NCBI GenBank assembly: GCA_019203745.1
Contig: CP078104.1
Location: forward strand, 4,464,001-4,528,000
DNA length: 64,000 bases
Direction: 5' to 3'
From: Chryseobacterium sp. E1
Lineage (GTDB): Bacteria; Bacteroidota; Bacteroidia; Flavobacteriales; Weeksellaceae
The position numbers and the translations under genes were made by a program. Below are positions 31,267 through 40,681 of this stretch, piece after piece (positions within the stretch are counted from its first letter, which is position 1; the number at the start of each line of letters is the position of its first letter). The notes beneath the pieces were generated by a model. It was not told where the DNA came from, ran no database searches, and saw only the letters and a list, made by a program, of their open reading frames with translations.

Positions 31267-33070
31267 ATGCAAAACATTAGAAATATTGCGATTATCGCAC
31301 ACGTTGACCACGGTAAGACCACATTGGTTGACAAGATCATCCACGCTACCAACATTTTCAGAGAAAATCAGGAGAGTGGAGAATTAATTATGGATAACAA
31401 TGATCTTGAAAGAGAAAGAGGGATCACCATCTTATCCAAGAATATTTCTGTTACTTATAAAGACACAAAAATTAACGTAATTGATACCCCTGGTCACGCC
31501 GATTTCGGAGGAGAAGTAGAAAGGGTATTGAAAATGGCTGACGGAGTTATCCTGTTGGTGGATGCGTTCGAAGGACCAATGCCACAGACAAGATTCGTAC
31601 TTCAGAAAGCTTTGGAATTAGGCCTTAGACCATTAGTGGTAATCAACAAAGTAGATAAACCAAACTGCCGTCCGGACGAAGTTCACGATCAGGTATTTGA
31701 TTTATTCTTCAACCTTGAAGCTACTGAAGAACAATTGGATTTCCCAACATTCTACGGTTCTTCTAAACAAGGTTGGTTCAACACTTCATTAGAGCAGACT
31801 GAAGATATCTTACCATTATTGGATGGTATTTTAGAGCACGTTCCTGCACCTACTGTTACGGAAGGAAACCTTCAGATGCAGATTACTTCCCTTGATTATT
31901 CTTCTTTCTTAGGTAGAATTGCGATCGGGAAAGTAACAAGAGGAGAGCTTAAAGAATCTCAGTGGATCGGTCTTGCTCAGGCAGACGGTAAAGTTGTAAA
32001 AGGAAAAGTAAAAGAACTTTACGTTTTCGAAGGATTAGGAAAGAAAAAAGTAACTGAAGTACAGGCAGGAGATATCTGTGCCGTAGTAGGTTTCGATGCA
32101 TTCCAGATCGGTGATTCATTCGTAGATCTTGAAAATCCTGAGCCATTGGAAAGAACGGCTATCGATGAGCCTACCCTGAACATGACATTCTCTATCAACA
32201 ACTCACCTTTCTTCGGTAAAGACGGTAAATATGTTACTTCTAACCACCTGAAAGAAAGATTAACAAAAGAATTAGAGAAAACTTGGCATTAAGAGTTCAG
32301 CAGACTGATGATGCCAATACTTTCCTTGTATTCGGTAGAGGTATTCTTCACTTATCTGTTTTGATTGAAACAATGAGAAGAGAAGGATATGAAATGACCA
32401 TCGGTCAGCCACAGGTTATCCTGAGAGAAATTGACGGAGTAAGCTGTGAGCCTTACGAATCTTTAGTAGTAGACGTTCCTGAAGAGTATGCATCAAGAGT
32501 TATCGACCTTGCAACTCAGAGAAAAGGAGACCTTCACATCATGGAAACTAAAGGTGAAATGCAGCACATGGAATTCGAAATTCCTTCAAGAGGTTTGATC
32601 GGATTGCGTTCTCAGATGCTGACAGCTACTGCAGGAGAAGCGATCATGGCACACCGTTTTACAGAATATAAGCCTTTCAAAGGAGCTATTCCTGGAAGAA
32701 ACAACGGAGTACTGATCAGCAAAACTCAGGGGCCTGCTACAGAATATTCAATCAACAAACTACAAGACAGAGGTAAGTTCTTCGTTGATCCGGGTGAGGA
32801 GATCTACACAGGGATGATCATCGGTGAACAGAACAAACCTGGTGACCTTGTGGTAAACATCGTAGAAGCAAAACAGCTGAACAACATGCGTGCTGCAGGA
32901 AAGATAAAGATACCGGTGTTGCACCGAAAATCTTATTCTCTCTTGAAGAATGTATGGAATATATCCAGGCTGATGAAGCCATCGAGGTGACTCCAAACTT
33001 CATCCGTATGAGAAAGAAAATTCTTTCAGAAGAAGACAGAAAAAGATTGGAAAGAGCTGCGAAAGCATAA
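31267..33070 (+). CDS. typA: Ribosome-associated GTPase TypA/BipA, frameshifted
   Basis: A translational GTPase that binds ribosomes and helps assembly and stress adaptation. G1 is IAHVDHGKTTLVDKI, switch I has ERERGITILSKN, G3 is VIDTPGHADFGGEVERV and G4 is VVINKVDKPNC. EF-Tu domain II (FLGRIAIGKVTRGEL), EF-G domain V-like FEIPSRGLIGLRSQMLTAT and the TypA-specific C-terminus (FIRMRKKILSEEDRKR) follow. The frame changes at about 32280, where one A in an A-run restores NLALRVQQTDDAN, and again near 32905. The reconstructed ~601 residues equals the family length. Breaks in such a gene are a main reason to suspect sequencing errors. Confidence 0.95.
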
Positions 33071-33090
33071 TCATTTACCATTAAAATATA

Positions 33091-33122
33091 GAAAAGCCTC
33101 GAATTTTTCGGGGCTTTTTTTC
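33091..33122 (+). terminator. Terminator after typA
   Basis: AAAAGCCTCGaatttttCGGGGCTTTTTTT, a hairpin with T-run 20 bases after the stop. Confidence 0.75.
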
Positions 33123-33187
33123 TAGAGATCAGGAAAATTGTTTATTTTTTCAAAAGAATATTCCAAATATTAAAAAATAATTTAAAG

Positions 33188-33195
33188 TAGTTTTG
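33188..33195 (+). promoter_or_regulatory. -7 box before the GHL10-type gene
   Basis: TAGTTTTG matches TANNTTTG and ends six bases before the ATG, so the leader is very short or the second Met is used. Confidence 0.5.
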
Positions 33196-33200
33196 CGGCT

Positions 33201-34809
33201 ATGAGAATGAATAAATTAAAACTTATCGTTTTACTAGGAGTCTTTGCATCGTACAGTACTTCATGTTCAGTTCAGAACAATGTGACGAAAACTCCGCCAG
33301 CTAAGAATACAACAAAACCTAATACCAACCCACCAAAACCGAAAGAACCGACATCAGTACCTAAACCTACTGCGGGGAATACGGCAGATGAAACCTTCAG
33401 AACCACGCTTCCGGAAATCAAAAGAGAATTCCGTGGTGCCTGGATTGCCAGCGTAGCCAATATCAACTGGCCTTCAAGAAACAATCTTACCGTGGAAGAG
33501 CAGAAAGCAGAAGCCATCAATATGCTTGATATGTTGAAAGACAACAACTTCAACGCTGCGATTTTCCAGATCAGACCTTCAGCAGATGCCTTATATACAA
33601 GTGATATTGAACCATGGTCTTATTTCCTGACCGGGGAAACGGGAACAGCTCCGTATCCGAATTATGATCCCCTTCAGTTCTGGATTGCAGAAGCACACAA
33701 AAGAGGGCTGGAACTTCACGTATGGCTAAACCCTTACCGTGCCCACCATACCAACGGAGGTACTGTAAACAAGCTTTCCATGGCCAATAAACTTTCCGAT
33801 ATTGTTGTAAGATTAAAGAACGGAATGTACTGGTTTGATCCTGCAAACCCTAAAACACAGGGCCATGTGTCCAACGTGGTAAAGGATATTGTAAAAAGAT
33901 ATGATATTGACGCCATTCACTTCGATGATTATTTCTACCCTTATGCCACCTACAATAAAGGTGCTGATTTCCCTGATAATGCAACCTGGAATGCTTATGT
34001 AAACAGTGGGGAACCTTATCAAGAGCAGACTGGAGAAGAGATAACGTTAATAAATTCGTTGAGCGTATCTACAAAGAAATCCATGCAGAGAAAAATAATG
34101 TAAGATTCGGGATCAGTCCTTTCGGAATCTGAAACCGGGATATCCCGCAGGGATTACTGGATCTTCACAATATGACGAACTGTATGCTGATGCTAAATTA
34201 TGGCTGAATAAAGGTTGGGTAGATTATTTCTCACCACAGCTGTACTGGCCGATTGACTCTAAAGGACAGGGCTTTGAAGCACTGCTGAACTGGTGGCAGT
34301 CTGAAAATACAATGAACCGTCACTTGTGGCCGGGACTTAATACCGTTGAAATCAGAGTGTCAGACCGTCCTACGGAAATTAAAAATCAGATCGATATTTC
34401 AAGAAGGGTGCTGAAGAATGATGCCGGAGAAATTCACTGGAGTATTGCAGGGCTTACAAAAAATCCGGGAATGCTTCCTACACTGAAAAATGGGCCTTAC
34501 AATGAAAAAGCATTGATTCCTAAATCTCCATGGATCAAGACGGTTCCGTTACAGACTCCAACTTTGTTTATTGCAGATAACGGAAGTTTTGCACAGACGA
34601 GCTGGAGTACAAAAAATGCAGCAGATGTTTTCCAATGGGTACTTTTCACTCAGTACAACGGAGTATGGCAGACGGAAATTCTGACGCTGGACACGCTTTC
34701 CAAAGACGTTCCTAAATTCAAAGACGGCAAAAAGCTAAATGCCATAGCGATCAAAGCCATCGACAGATTAGGAAACGAAAGTGATTATATGGCCAAGAAA
34801 ATAAAATAA
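33201..34809 (+). CDS. GHL10/DUF187-type glycoside hydrolase-like lipoprotein
   Basis: An envelope lipoprotein of the glycosyl-hydrolase-like 10 group. A signal peptide with lipobox (LIVLLGVFASYSTSC) is followed by a Pro/Lys/Thr-rich linker. The TIM-barrel begins at KREFRGAWIASVANINWPSR and includes AAIFQIRPSADALY, LELHVWLNPYRAHH and YDIDAIHFDDYFYPY, the expected acidic cluster. A frame change near 34040 and another near 34125 separate the end of the barrel (KGWVDYFSPQLYWPID) and a C-terminal beta domain. About 536 residues. Related enzymes act on cell-wall or surface glycans, but the substrate here is not evident. Confidence 0.85.
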
Positions 34810-34837
34810 AAATACTGAATATCATTTTTTTAAATAC

Positions 34838-34868
34838 AAAAGGGTTTAACGTCATGTTGAACCCTTTT
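34838..34868. terminator. Terminator after the GHL10-type gene
   Basis: AAAAGGGTTtaacgtcatgttgAACCCTTTT, a symmetrical hairpin 28 bases after the stop. Confidence 0.7.
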
Positions 34869-35080
34869 CTTTGCATATATCCATAAGAAGCTGCCATCTG
34901 TTTTTATAAAACGAAGATGTTTTTCAGATGGAATTTATTTTAGAATAACTATAAATTATGAATTTAAAAATATGAAAATCAATAGTATGTGTTGGATGAA
35001 TACTAAGTTCTGTTTAAAATAATAACTTTATCGGAACCATTTTTGCATGATTAGTTTCATAATCACCAAAATATAACATT

Positions 35081-35632
35081 ATGAATACTAACAGACTTTC
35101 CGCTAACGTGGAAAAAGCACTTAGTGATCAGATGAATAAAGAAATTCATGCATCACACGTTTTTCTGTCTTATGGAATTTGGGCCGATGATAAAGGTTAT
35201 CAGGGAATTGCCAACTTTCTTTACCGTCATGCCCAGGAAGAAAGAAACCACTCGATCAAATTTATGGAATACATTCTAAACAGGGGCGGAAAACCTAAAG
35301 TAGAAGCCATTCCGGCTCCTCCGGCTGATCCCGAAAACCTTACCGCCTGTTTTGATGGAGTCTTCAGACATGAGGTAGACAACACCACAGCCATTTATAA
35401 GATCGTAGACCTTTCAATGGAAGAGAAAGACTGGGCGACATGGAATTTCCTGCAGTGGTTTGTACAGGAACAGATTGAAGAAGAAACACTGGCCCAAAAC
35501 CTGATTGATAAATTAAAAATTGCAGGCGGTGACCGTGCTACAGATGAATCATTATTCACTCTGGATATGGCCATGCAACAGGCTCCAAATGATGTTCCGT
35601 TGGCTCAGGAAGCTACCGGGGACAACCCATAA
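35081..35632 (+). CDS. Non-heme ferritin
   Basis: An intact 183-residue iron-storage ferritin. The ferroxidase residues are visible: Glu in MNKEIHASHVFLSYG, Glu-Glu and His in RHAQEERNHSIKFMEYI, Glu in WFVQEQIEEETLAQN. The four-helix-bundle order is normal. Ferritins oxidise and store iron as a 24-mer. It stands alone between terminators at 34838 and 35661. No Fur-type site was recognised upstream, and the sequence CATTTTTG at 35038-35045 is only a weak -7 match. Confidence 0.93.
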   Translation: MNTNRLSANVEKALSDQMNKEIHASHVFLSYGIWADDKGYQGIANFLYRHAQEERNHSIKFMEYILNRGGKPKVEAIPAPPADPENLTACFDGVFRHEVDNTTAIYKIVDLSMEEKDWATWNFLQWFVQEQIEEETLAQNLIDKLKIAGGDRATDESLFTLDMAMQQAPNDVPLAQEATGDNP

Positions 35633-35660
35633 AATAGAACGGACACTACCAAACCGTTTG

Positions 35661-35690
35661 AAAAATCTGTCAGAATACTGGCAGATTTTT
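35661..35690 (+). terminator. Terminator after ferritin
   Basis: AAAAATCTGtcagaatactggCAGATTTTTT, a hairpin with T-run about 30 bases after the stop. Confidence 0.7.
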
Positions 35691-35715
35691 TATTATGAAA
35701 ATCGCCTAAAATCAC

Positions 35716-35723
35716 TATCTTTG
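35716..35723 (+). promoter_or_regulatory. -7 box of the ychF promoter
   Basis: TATCTTTG matches TANNTTTG. It lies 106 bases before the ychF ATG, leaving a long leader with repeated CTTMAAMCC-type words (ttcaaccttt aaaccctgaa, cttaaacttt) of unknown meaning. Confidence 0.5.
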
Positions 35724-35829
35724 CACGCTGAAAGTTCATGGTTTTACCATCAGGATAAGAAGCTGTAAAAACTTCAACCTTTAAACCCTGAACTTCAAAC
35801 CCTAAACCTTAAACTTTGAATTTTACAAT

Positions 35830-36920
35830 ATGAAATGTGGAATCGTAGGCCTGCCGAATGTAGGTAAATCAACACTTTTTAACTGTCTGAGTAACGCAAA
35901 AGCTCAGTCGGCAAACTATCCTTTCTGTACTATTGAGCCGAACCTTGGAACGGTTTCCGTACCGGATCAGAGATTGTTTGAACTGGAGAAAATCGTAAAG
36001 CCCGAGAGAGTTTTACCGGCAGTCGTTGAAATCGTTGATATTGCAGGTCTTGTAAAAGGAGCCAGCAAAGGAGAAGGATTGGGAACCAGTTCCTTGCCAA
36101 TATCCGTGAGTGTGAGGCCATCATCCACGTATTAAGATGTTTTGATAACGGAAATATCGTTCACGTTGAAGGTTCGGTAGACCCGTTAAGAGATAAAGAA
36201 ATTATTGATATTGAGCTTCAGCTGAAAGACCTTGAAACAGTAGGAAAAGCAGTTGAGAAAGCTAAAAAGTTTATCAAATCCGGTAAGAAAGAAGATATCC
36301 TTACCTATGAAACCCTTCAGAATTTACAGAAATTCCTTGAAGATGGGAAGAATGCAAGAGAATTTGCCGTAGACGACCTTACAAAATCAATCATCAGTGA
36401 AGTTCAGCTTTTAACCAATAAACCTGTACTTTACGTTTGTAATGTAGATGAAAACTCTATTAAAAACGGAAACGACTGGATTGGAAAGATCGAAGAAATG
36501 GCTAAGAATGAAGGTGCTGAGATCGTTGTTCTTGCTGCTCAGATAGAAGCTGACATCAACGAGCTTGAAACCTTCGAAGAAAGAGAGATCTTCCTTGAAG
36601 AGCTGGGTCTTACAGAACCTGGAGTCAACCGACTGATCAGAAAAGCTTATGACCTTCTGAAACTTCAGACGTACTTTACTGCCGGAGTGAAAGAAGTAAG
36701 AGCATGGACGATCGGACAGGGGTGGACCGCTCCACAGGCAGCCGGTGTGATTCACACAGACTTCGAAAAAGGATTCATCCGTGCAGAAGTGATCAAGTAT
36801 AATGATTACATGACTTACGGTTCGGAAGTAAAGGTAAAAGAAGCCGGAAAACTTTCTGTAGAAGGTAAAGAATATGTAGTTCAGGATGGTGACATCATGC
36901 ACTTCAGATTCAATGTATAA
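35830..36920 (+). CDS. ychF: Redox-regulated ATPase YchF, one frameshift
   Basis: Obg-family P-loop ATPase YchF (OLA1 type), cytosolic and ribosome-linked. G1 is GIVGLPNVGKSTLFNCLSNA, G3 is VEIVDIAGLVKGASKGEGLG, and the G4 variant VCNVDEN (NxxE rather than NKxD) explains ATP preference. A C-terminal TGS-like domain contains FFTAGVKEVRAWT-type sequence (TYFTAGVKEVRAWTIGQG) and ends DIMHFRFNV. One base missing from a G-run near 36085 breaks GLGNQFLANI. Adding it gives 363 residues, the normal length. A strong terminator follows. Confidence 0.95.
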
Positions 36921-36943
36921 GAAAAATATTAAAGTTAGTTTAT

Positions 36944-36981
36944 AAAAGAGCGCTTCCATGAATTTGGGAGCGCTCTTTTTA
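36944..36981 (+). terminator. Terminator after ychF
   Basis: AAAAGAGCGCTtccatgaatttgggAGCGCTCTTTTT, a strong stem with T-run. Confidence 0.85.
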
Positions 36982-37026
36982 TTTTCTATACGAAATCTTG
37001 CAGACGGTAAATCGATTAGTGTAGAA

Positions 37027-37185
37027 TTATGCAGGCTCTTCTATAGGATTACATATCGGCTCTGCACAAAGTCGGTCAATCAAAATGCATACATTATTAT
37101 ATAAACATTTCTTTCTTCCACCCATGATCGTTCTTAATTCTTTTTTGTTTAATTTTTTTCCTTTGTTGATGTTTTGGTTTTTCAT
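37027..37185 (-). CDS. Double-glycine leader peptide (bacteriocin-like) 1
   Basis: A 52-residue peptide. The leader is MKNQNINKGKKLNKKELRTI, then MGG as a double-glycine cleavage site near residue 23. The core has four Cys and ends CAEPICNPIEEPA. The leader GKKLxKKELxxIxGG is shared with the six sibling genes below, and the C-E-P-x-C-x-P end recurs in most. Such peptides in Chryseobacterium are usually called bacteriocin-like, and activity is unproven. It has its own -7 box at 37215-37222 and lies after the terminator of the neighbouring peptide operon. Confidence 0.75.
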   Translation of the reverse strand: MKNQNINKGKKLNKKELRTIMGGRKKCLYNNVCILIDRLCAEPICNPIEEPA

Positions 37186-37214
37186 TGTTTTTGGTTTTAA
37201 TGATTATTTTTTTA

Positions 37215-37222
37215 CTAATATA
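37215..37222 (-). promoter_or_regulatory. Possible -7 box of peptide gene 1
   Basis: The minus strand reads TATATTAG, one mismatch from TANNTTTG, about 30 bases before the ATG. This is the same position as in the other peptide operons. Confidence 0.35.
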
Positions 37223-37367
37223 AATAAAAATATACGAAAAAAAAATAATGGAAAATATAAAAATAGTTTTAGTTTTTTTGTATAGGCAATCTTTTGATTA
37301 AGATAGGACTTTAAATTATAAAGCGGATAATGATTCCATGGTTGAATATTTAATAAAATGGGTAAAA

Positions 37368-37400
37368 TAAAAGTGCTTTCAAAAGATAGGAAGCACTTTT
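37368..37400 (-). terminator. Terminator of the peptide 2-4 operon
   Basis: AAAAGTGCTTtcaaaagataggAAGCACTTTT, directly after the stop of peptide gene 2 on the minus strand and followed there by a T-rich run. Confidence 0.7.
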
Positions 37401-37408
37401 ATTGTAAA

Positions 37409-37570
37409 TTATTCAATTTCAATACTCGGTTGGCATTGTGGTTCTGCACAGCTGAAAGAAATTTTACTGCATACCAGTTCAGGAAGCCAGCACATTTCTT
37501 TTCCTCCGGTGATGACTCTTAACTCTTTTTTGATGAGTTTTTTCCCATTGGCTAAATTCTGTTTTTTCAT
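37409..37570 (-). CDS. Double-glycine leader peptide (bacteriocin-like) 2
   Basis: A 53-residue peptide, MKKQNLANGKKLIKKELRVI followed by TGG and a core with four Cys (MCWLPELVCSK, SFSCAEPQCQPS). The start is the ATG at 37570 because the leader matches its siblings there, although the frame is open further upstream. Probably last gene of an operon with peptides 3 and 4. Confidence 0.75.
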   Translation of the reverse strand: MKKQNLANGKKLIKKELRVITGGKEMCWLPELVCSKISFSCAEPQCQPSIEIE

Positions 37571-37667
37571 GATATTGAATTTTATGGTTAGGTTTCTCAG
37601 TGTAGTCTGCATTCTCCTGAGAGCAGAGCATGGAAATAATAGTACAGCCATTAGGAAAAGAGGGTTG

Positions 37668-37787
37668 TTAACAAGGCAGCTCTGTACATAATATTGGCTG
37701 TTTACAGTCTAAGAGTATTCCTCCGGTAATAGATCTCAATTATTTTTTATTAAGTTTTTTACCGTTGCTTGGTTTTTGATTTTTCAT
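37668..37787 (-). pseudogene. Double-glycine leader peptide 3, nonsense-interrupted
   Basis: MKNQKPSNGKKLNKK is followed by TAA where siblings have GAA or GAG, then LRSITGG and core ILLDCKQPILCTELPC. The change is a substitution, not a homopolymer length change, so it may be a true nonsense mutation. The core is also short and lacks the C-E-P-Q-C end; a lost base may hide its continuation. The ATG is 24 bases after the stop of peptide 4. Confidence 0.6.
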
Positions 37788-37811
37788 GGTTTATGATAAT
37801 AGTTTAATAGT

Positions 37812-38012
37812 CTAAGATTCTATTGGCCAACTAGGTCTGCATTGTTCCTGGGCACAGTAAGGTGAGGTGATTTTGCAGCTACTACCGCCCTCACATGGAG
37901 GATCCGGACAAAACGTAGGAGTAGATTCAATACAATTGAGAAGCCCTCCTGCAATGAATTTCAATTCTTTTTTGTTCAGCTTTTTACCGATTTGTGCAAA
38001 TGAATTTTTCAT
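37812..38012 (-). CDS. Double-glycine leader peptide (bacteriocin-like) 4
   Basis: A 66-residue peptide with leader MKNSFAQIGKKLNKKELKFI, then AGG. The core is rich in Cys and Pro (CIESTPTFCPDPPCEGG, CKITSPYCAQEQCRPSW) with six Cys. This is the first gene of the minus-strand operon 4-3-2 and is divergent from the AraC-type gene. Its upstream 40 bases resemble those of peptide gene 7. No export ABC transporter is seen in this window. Confidence 0.75.
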   Translation of the reverse strand: MKNSFAQIGKKLNKKELKFIAGGLLNCIESTPTFCPDPPCEGGSSCKITSPYCAQEQCRPSWPIES

Positions 38013-38041
38013 GTTTTTGATTTTTAGTGAGTTAGTTATTA

Positions 38042-38049
38042 CGAATGTA
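38042..38049 (-). promoter_or_regulatory. Possible -7 box of the peptide 4-3-2 operon
   Basis: The minus strand reads TACATTCG, one mismatch from TANNTTTG, 30 bases before the ATG. The TTCG variant also occurs upstream of peptide 7. Confidence 0.4.
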
Positions 38050-38187
38050 ATGAAAATAAATGAACGTATGTCACTTTTTGTAGAAAAAAATGGAATATTT
38101 TAATGAAACTTTAACGAATCCATACCTGAAAATACCTTAAGAGACGTTATCTTTAAAATATCAGGCTGGTGAATCTATAGAACTTTG

Positions 38188-38195
38188 TATATTTG
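38188..38195 (+). promoter_or_regulatory. -7 box before the AraC-type gene
   Basis: TATATTTG matches TANNTTTG, 20 bases before the ATG at 38216. Confidence 0.55.
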
Positions 38196-38215
38196 AATTT
38201 TACAAATCATCTGCT

Positions 38216-39151
38216 ATGGAAAAAATAGCACCTGCTTCACTGGAAGATTTCTACCGGGAAATGGCAGCCAAGCTGGGAAAAGACCTCGAAAGTATTTTTC
38301 CGAAAGGCCTTCATAAAGATATCGGACACTTCAACGTATTTGATATTGCCCAAACGATAGAGAAAGTGAAAGCTACATCCGAAATGCCTTATAACAGGAG
38401 AAAATATTATAAAATCAGTTTTATCAGGGGAAAAAACAGGGCTGAATATGCAGATAAAATAATTTCTATAAAGCAGAATGCCTTATTATTTGCGACTCCT
38501 AAAGTTCCGTATCACTGGATACCCGAAGATTCTGAACAGTCCGGGAGTTTCTGTGTATTTACAGAAGATTTCTTCATTAAAGACAAATCCTATTACCATC
38601 TGGAAGATCTGCCTATTTTCCAGCCGGGCGGGGTTCCTGTCTTTGAAATTGATGATGATCTTGCAGAAGAGATTGAAATCCTTTTAAGAAAATAAAAAAG
38701 AAATAGATTCAGATTACGTCTTTAAATATGACCTGATCAGAAACTATGTACTGGAACTGATTCATTATGGGCAGAAACTGCAGCCGGCAACCAGAATATC
38801 AGCATCCAATGATTCTTCAATGAGAGTGGTTTCCTTATTCATAGAGCTTTTGGAAAGGCAGTTTCCCATAGAGTCCTGGGAACAGAAGCTGCAGCTCAGA
38901 ACAGCCAAAGATTATGCAGAGCGGCTGGCAGTTCATGTGAATTACTTAAATAAAAAATTAAAAGAAAGCACCGGAAAAACAACCACAGAGCTTATCTCAG
39001 ACCGCATCATCCAGGAAGCAAAAATACTCTTAAAACAGACGAAATGGAATGTTTCCGAAATATCCTATGCCTTGGGATTTGAAGAAATTGCCCACTTCTC
39101 CAACTTCTTTAAAAGAAAACTTCCTTTACCCCTTTGGAATTCCGTTCATAA
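38216..39151 (+). CDS. AraC-family transcriptional regulator, frameshifted
   Basis: A DNA-binding regulator with an N-terminal cupin-like sensing region (FNVFDIAQTIEK, YYKISFIRGKNRAEYADK, FQPGGVPVFEID) and a C-terminal double HTH of the AraC type. The HTH segments are YAERLAVHVNYLNKKLKEST and WNVSEISYALGFEEIAHFSN, leading to FFKRK. Frame changes lie near 38690 (A-run) and 39112. Restoring the second gives the end TSFTPLEFRS with a stop at 39151. It stands 90 bases before an SDR gene on the same strand, a common pairing in which the regulator controls the reductase. It might also influence the flanking peptide genes, for which there is no direct evidence. Confidence 0.85.
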
Positions 39152-39241
39152 TTTGAATTTTGCAAATTTTAGATTGATTCAGGCAAATACTTCAGCGCCA
39201 AAATATCCCAACTTTGTATCATTAGAATAATCAAAATAAAA

Positions 39242-40006
39242 ATGAACACAAAAACAAATATTGCCCTGGTAACAGGAGGGAGTCGTGGATTGGGTAAAAA
39301 TGCAGCCCTTAAAATTGCTCAGAAAGGATTAGACGTTATTATTACGTACAGAAGCAATAAAGAAGAAGCAGACGCTGTAGTGAGCGAAATCAAAGCAATG
39401 GGACAGAATGCGGTGGCTTTTCAGCTGGACACAAAAAATAGTAATAGCTTTGATGCCTTTGTAAAAGAAGTGACAGACCACATGCGGGAAAATACCGGCA
39501 GTCCTAATATTGATTTCCTTATCAACAACGCCGGAACAGCTTTATATTCACCCATTACCGAAGTCACAGAAGAACAGTTTGATGATATGGTAGACATCCA
39601 TTTCAAAGGAGTCTTTTTCCTGACCCAGAAACTCCTGCCTTTCATCAATGACGGAGGAGGTATTGTAAATGTTTCTTCAGGCCTGGCAAGGTTCGCAACT
39701 CCGGGATCTTCAGTGTACGGATCTGTAAAAGCAGGAGTGGAAATGCTTACAAAATATATGGCCAAAGAATTGGGTACAAGAAAAATTAAAGCCAATGTGA
39801 TTGCTCCCGGAGCGATAGAAACGGATTTCGGAGGCGGAAGAGTACGGGATAATGAAGAAATCAATGCAATGGTGGCGGGAGCTACAGCGTTGGGAAGAGT
39901 AGGACTGCCGGATGATATCGGCGGAGTAGTAGCATTCCTGTGTACAGAAGATGCAGGCTGGATCAATGGGCAGAGAATTGAAGTTTCCGGAGGAATGTTC
40001 CTGTAA
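39242..40006 (+). CDS. SDR-family oxidoreductase
   Basis: An intact 254-residue short-chain dehydrogenase/reductase. The cofactor motif is LVTGGSRGLGKNAA near residues 10-23, with NNAG in FLINNAGTALY near 97. Catalytic residues are Ser in VNVSSGLARF, Tyr and Lys in YGSVKAG near 159-165, and the C-terminal block is WINGQRIEVSGGMFL. An Arg after strand 2 (TYRSNK) suggests NADP preference. The substrate is unknown. It probably forms a regulatory pair with the upstream AraC-type gene and is closed by a two-way terminator. Confidence 0.92.
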   Translation: MNTKTNIALVTGGSRGLGKNAALKIAQKGLDVIITYRSNKEEADAVVSEIKAMGQNAVAFQLDTKNSNSFDAFVKEVTDHMRENTGSPNIDFLINNAGTALYSPITEVTEEQFDDMVDIHFKGVFFLTQKLLPFINDGGGIVNVSSGLARFATPGSSVYGSVKAGVEMLTKYMAKELGTRKIKANVIAPGAIETDFGGGRVRDNEEINAMVAGATALGRVGLPDDIGGVVAFLCTEDAGWINGQRIEVSGGMFL

Positions 40007-40036
40007 GGACTGATACCACCAATAAATCATTAAAAT

Positions 40037-40073
40037 AAAAGAACCAACTTCTTTACAGGTTGGTTCTTTTTAT
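40037..40073. terminator. Bidirectional terminator between SDR gene and peptide 5
   Basis: AAAAGAACCAACttctttacagGTTGGTTCTTTTT, symmetrical with A- and T-runs. It serves both converging transcripts. Confidence 0.8.
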
Positions 40074-40081
40074 TTATATCA

Positions 40082-40273
40082 TTAAAGAGTAACGGTCCCA
40101 ATAGGTTCCAGAGGCTCAATGGGTTCGATGGGCTCCAGCGGCTGGCATTGCTTCTCACGGCATTCATAGCCGTAGATTCTGCACTTTCCTGAAAAATCGG
40201 TACATGTTCTGATCATCGATCCTCCACTGATTGCTTTCAGTGCTTTCTTATTCAGTTTTTTTCCTTTATTCAT
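40082..40273 (-). CDS. Double-glycine leader peptide (bacteriocin-like) 5
   Basis: A 63-residue peptide, MNKGKKLNKKALKAISGG as leader, then a core with four Cys (RTCTDFSGKCRIYGYECREK, QCQPL) and an unusual tail of EPI/EPL repeats (EPIEPIEPLEPIG). The ATG at 40273 is chosen by alignment with sibling leaders. Third gene of the 7-6-5 operon, 20 bases after peptide 6. Confidence 0.75.
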   Translation of the reverse strand: MNKGKKLNKKALKAISGGSMIRTCTDFSGKCRIYGYECREKQCQPLEPIEPIEPLEPIGTVTL

Positions 40274-40293
40274 AATATTGATTTTGGGATGAG

Positions 40294-40458
40294 TTATACA
40301 AGGATAGGAGGTACCTGGCATTCAGGTTCTCCACAGTATTTTCCATACTCGGCACATTCTGTATATCCTGGAGGAATACATATTTTACGGCCTCCCTGGA
40401 TGGTGTTCAATTGCTTTTTGTTCAGTTTTTTCCCTTGTGGTAAAATGTGATTTTTCAT
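40294..40458 (-). CDS. Double-glycine leader peptide (bacteriocin-like) 6
   Basis: A 54-residue peptide missed by length cut-offs. Leader MKNHILPQGKKLNKKQLNTI, then QGG. The core has four Cys (KICIPPGYTECAEYGKYC, PECQVPPILV). It lies 33 bases after peptide 7 and 20 before peptide 5, so it is probably co-transcribed. Confidence 0.72.
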   Translation of the reverse strand: MKNHILPQGKKLNKKQLNTIQGGRKICIPPGYTECAEYGKYCGEPECQVPPILV

Positions 40459-40491
40459 AATGATGATGGTATTGGTTTTTAAGTTTTTATA

Positions 40492-40653
40492 TTATGGAAA
40501 AGGGGTTTTGCATTGAGGTTCCTCACAAAATCTGCCCCGGTCCATACATTCTCCAAATCCTGGATCATAGCATATCTTAAAACCGGACCCTTTCACTAAA
40601 CTTAAGGCTGATCTGTCAAGCAGTTTGCCTTTTAAGAAAGATTTGTTTTTCAT
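40492..40653 (-). CDS. Double-glycine-like leader peptide 7 (divergent)
   Basis: A 53-residue peptide, MKNKSFLKGKLLDRSALSLV, then KGSG in place of GG. The core closely resembles that of peptide 6 (KICYDPGFGECMDRGRFC, EPQCKTPFP). The altered cleavage site means processing may differ or be lost. First gene of the operon 7-6-5. Confidence 0.68.
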   Translation of the reverse strand: MKNKSFLKGKLLDRSALSLVKGSGFKICYDPGFGECMDRGRFCEEPQCKTPFP

Positions 40654-40681
40654 GGTTTTGATTTTTAATTAGTTAGTAAAA

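Noticed and set aside
37027..40653. Lanthipeptide or other defined RiPP cluster
   Set aside because: No LanB/LanC/LanM, radical SAM or YcaO gene lies nearby, so only a double-glycine leader family can be claimed.
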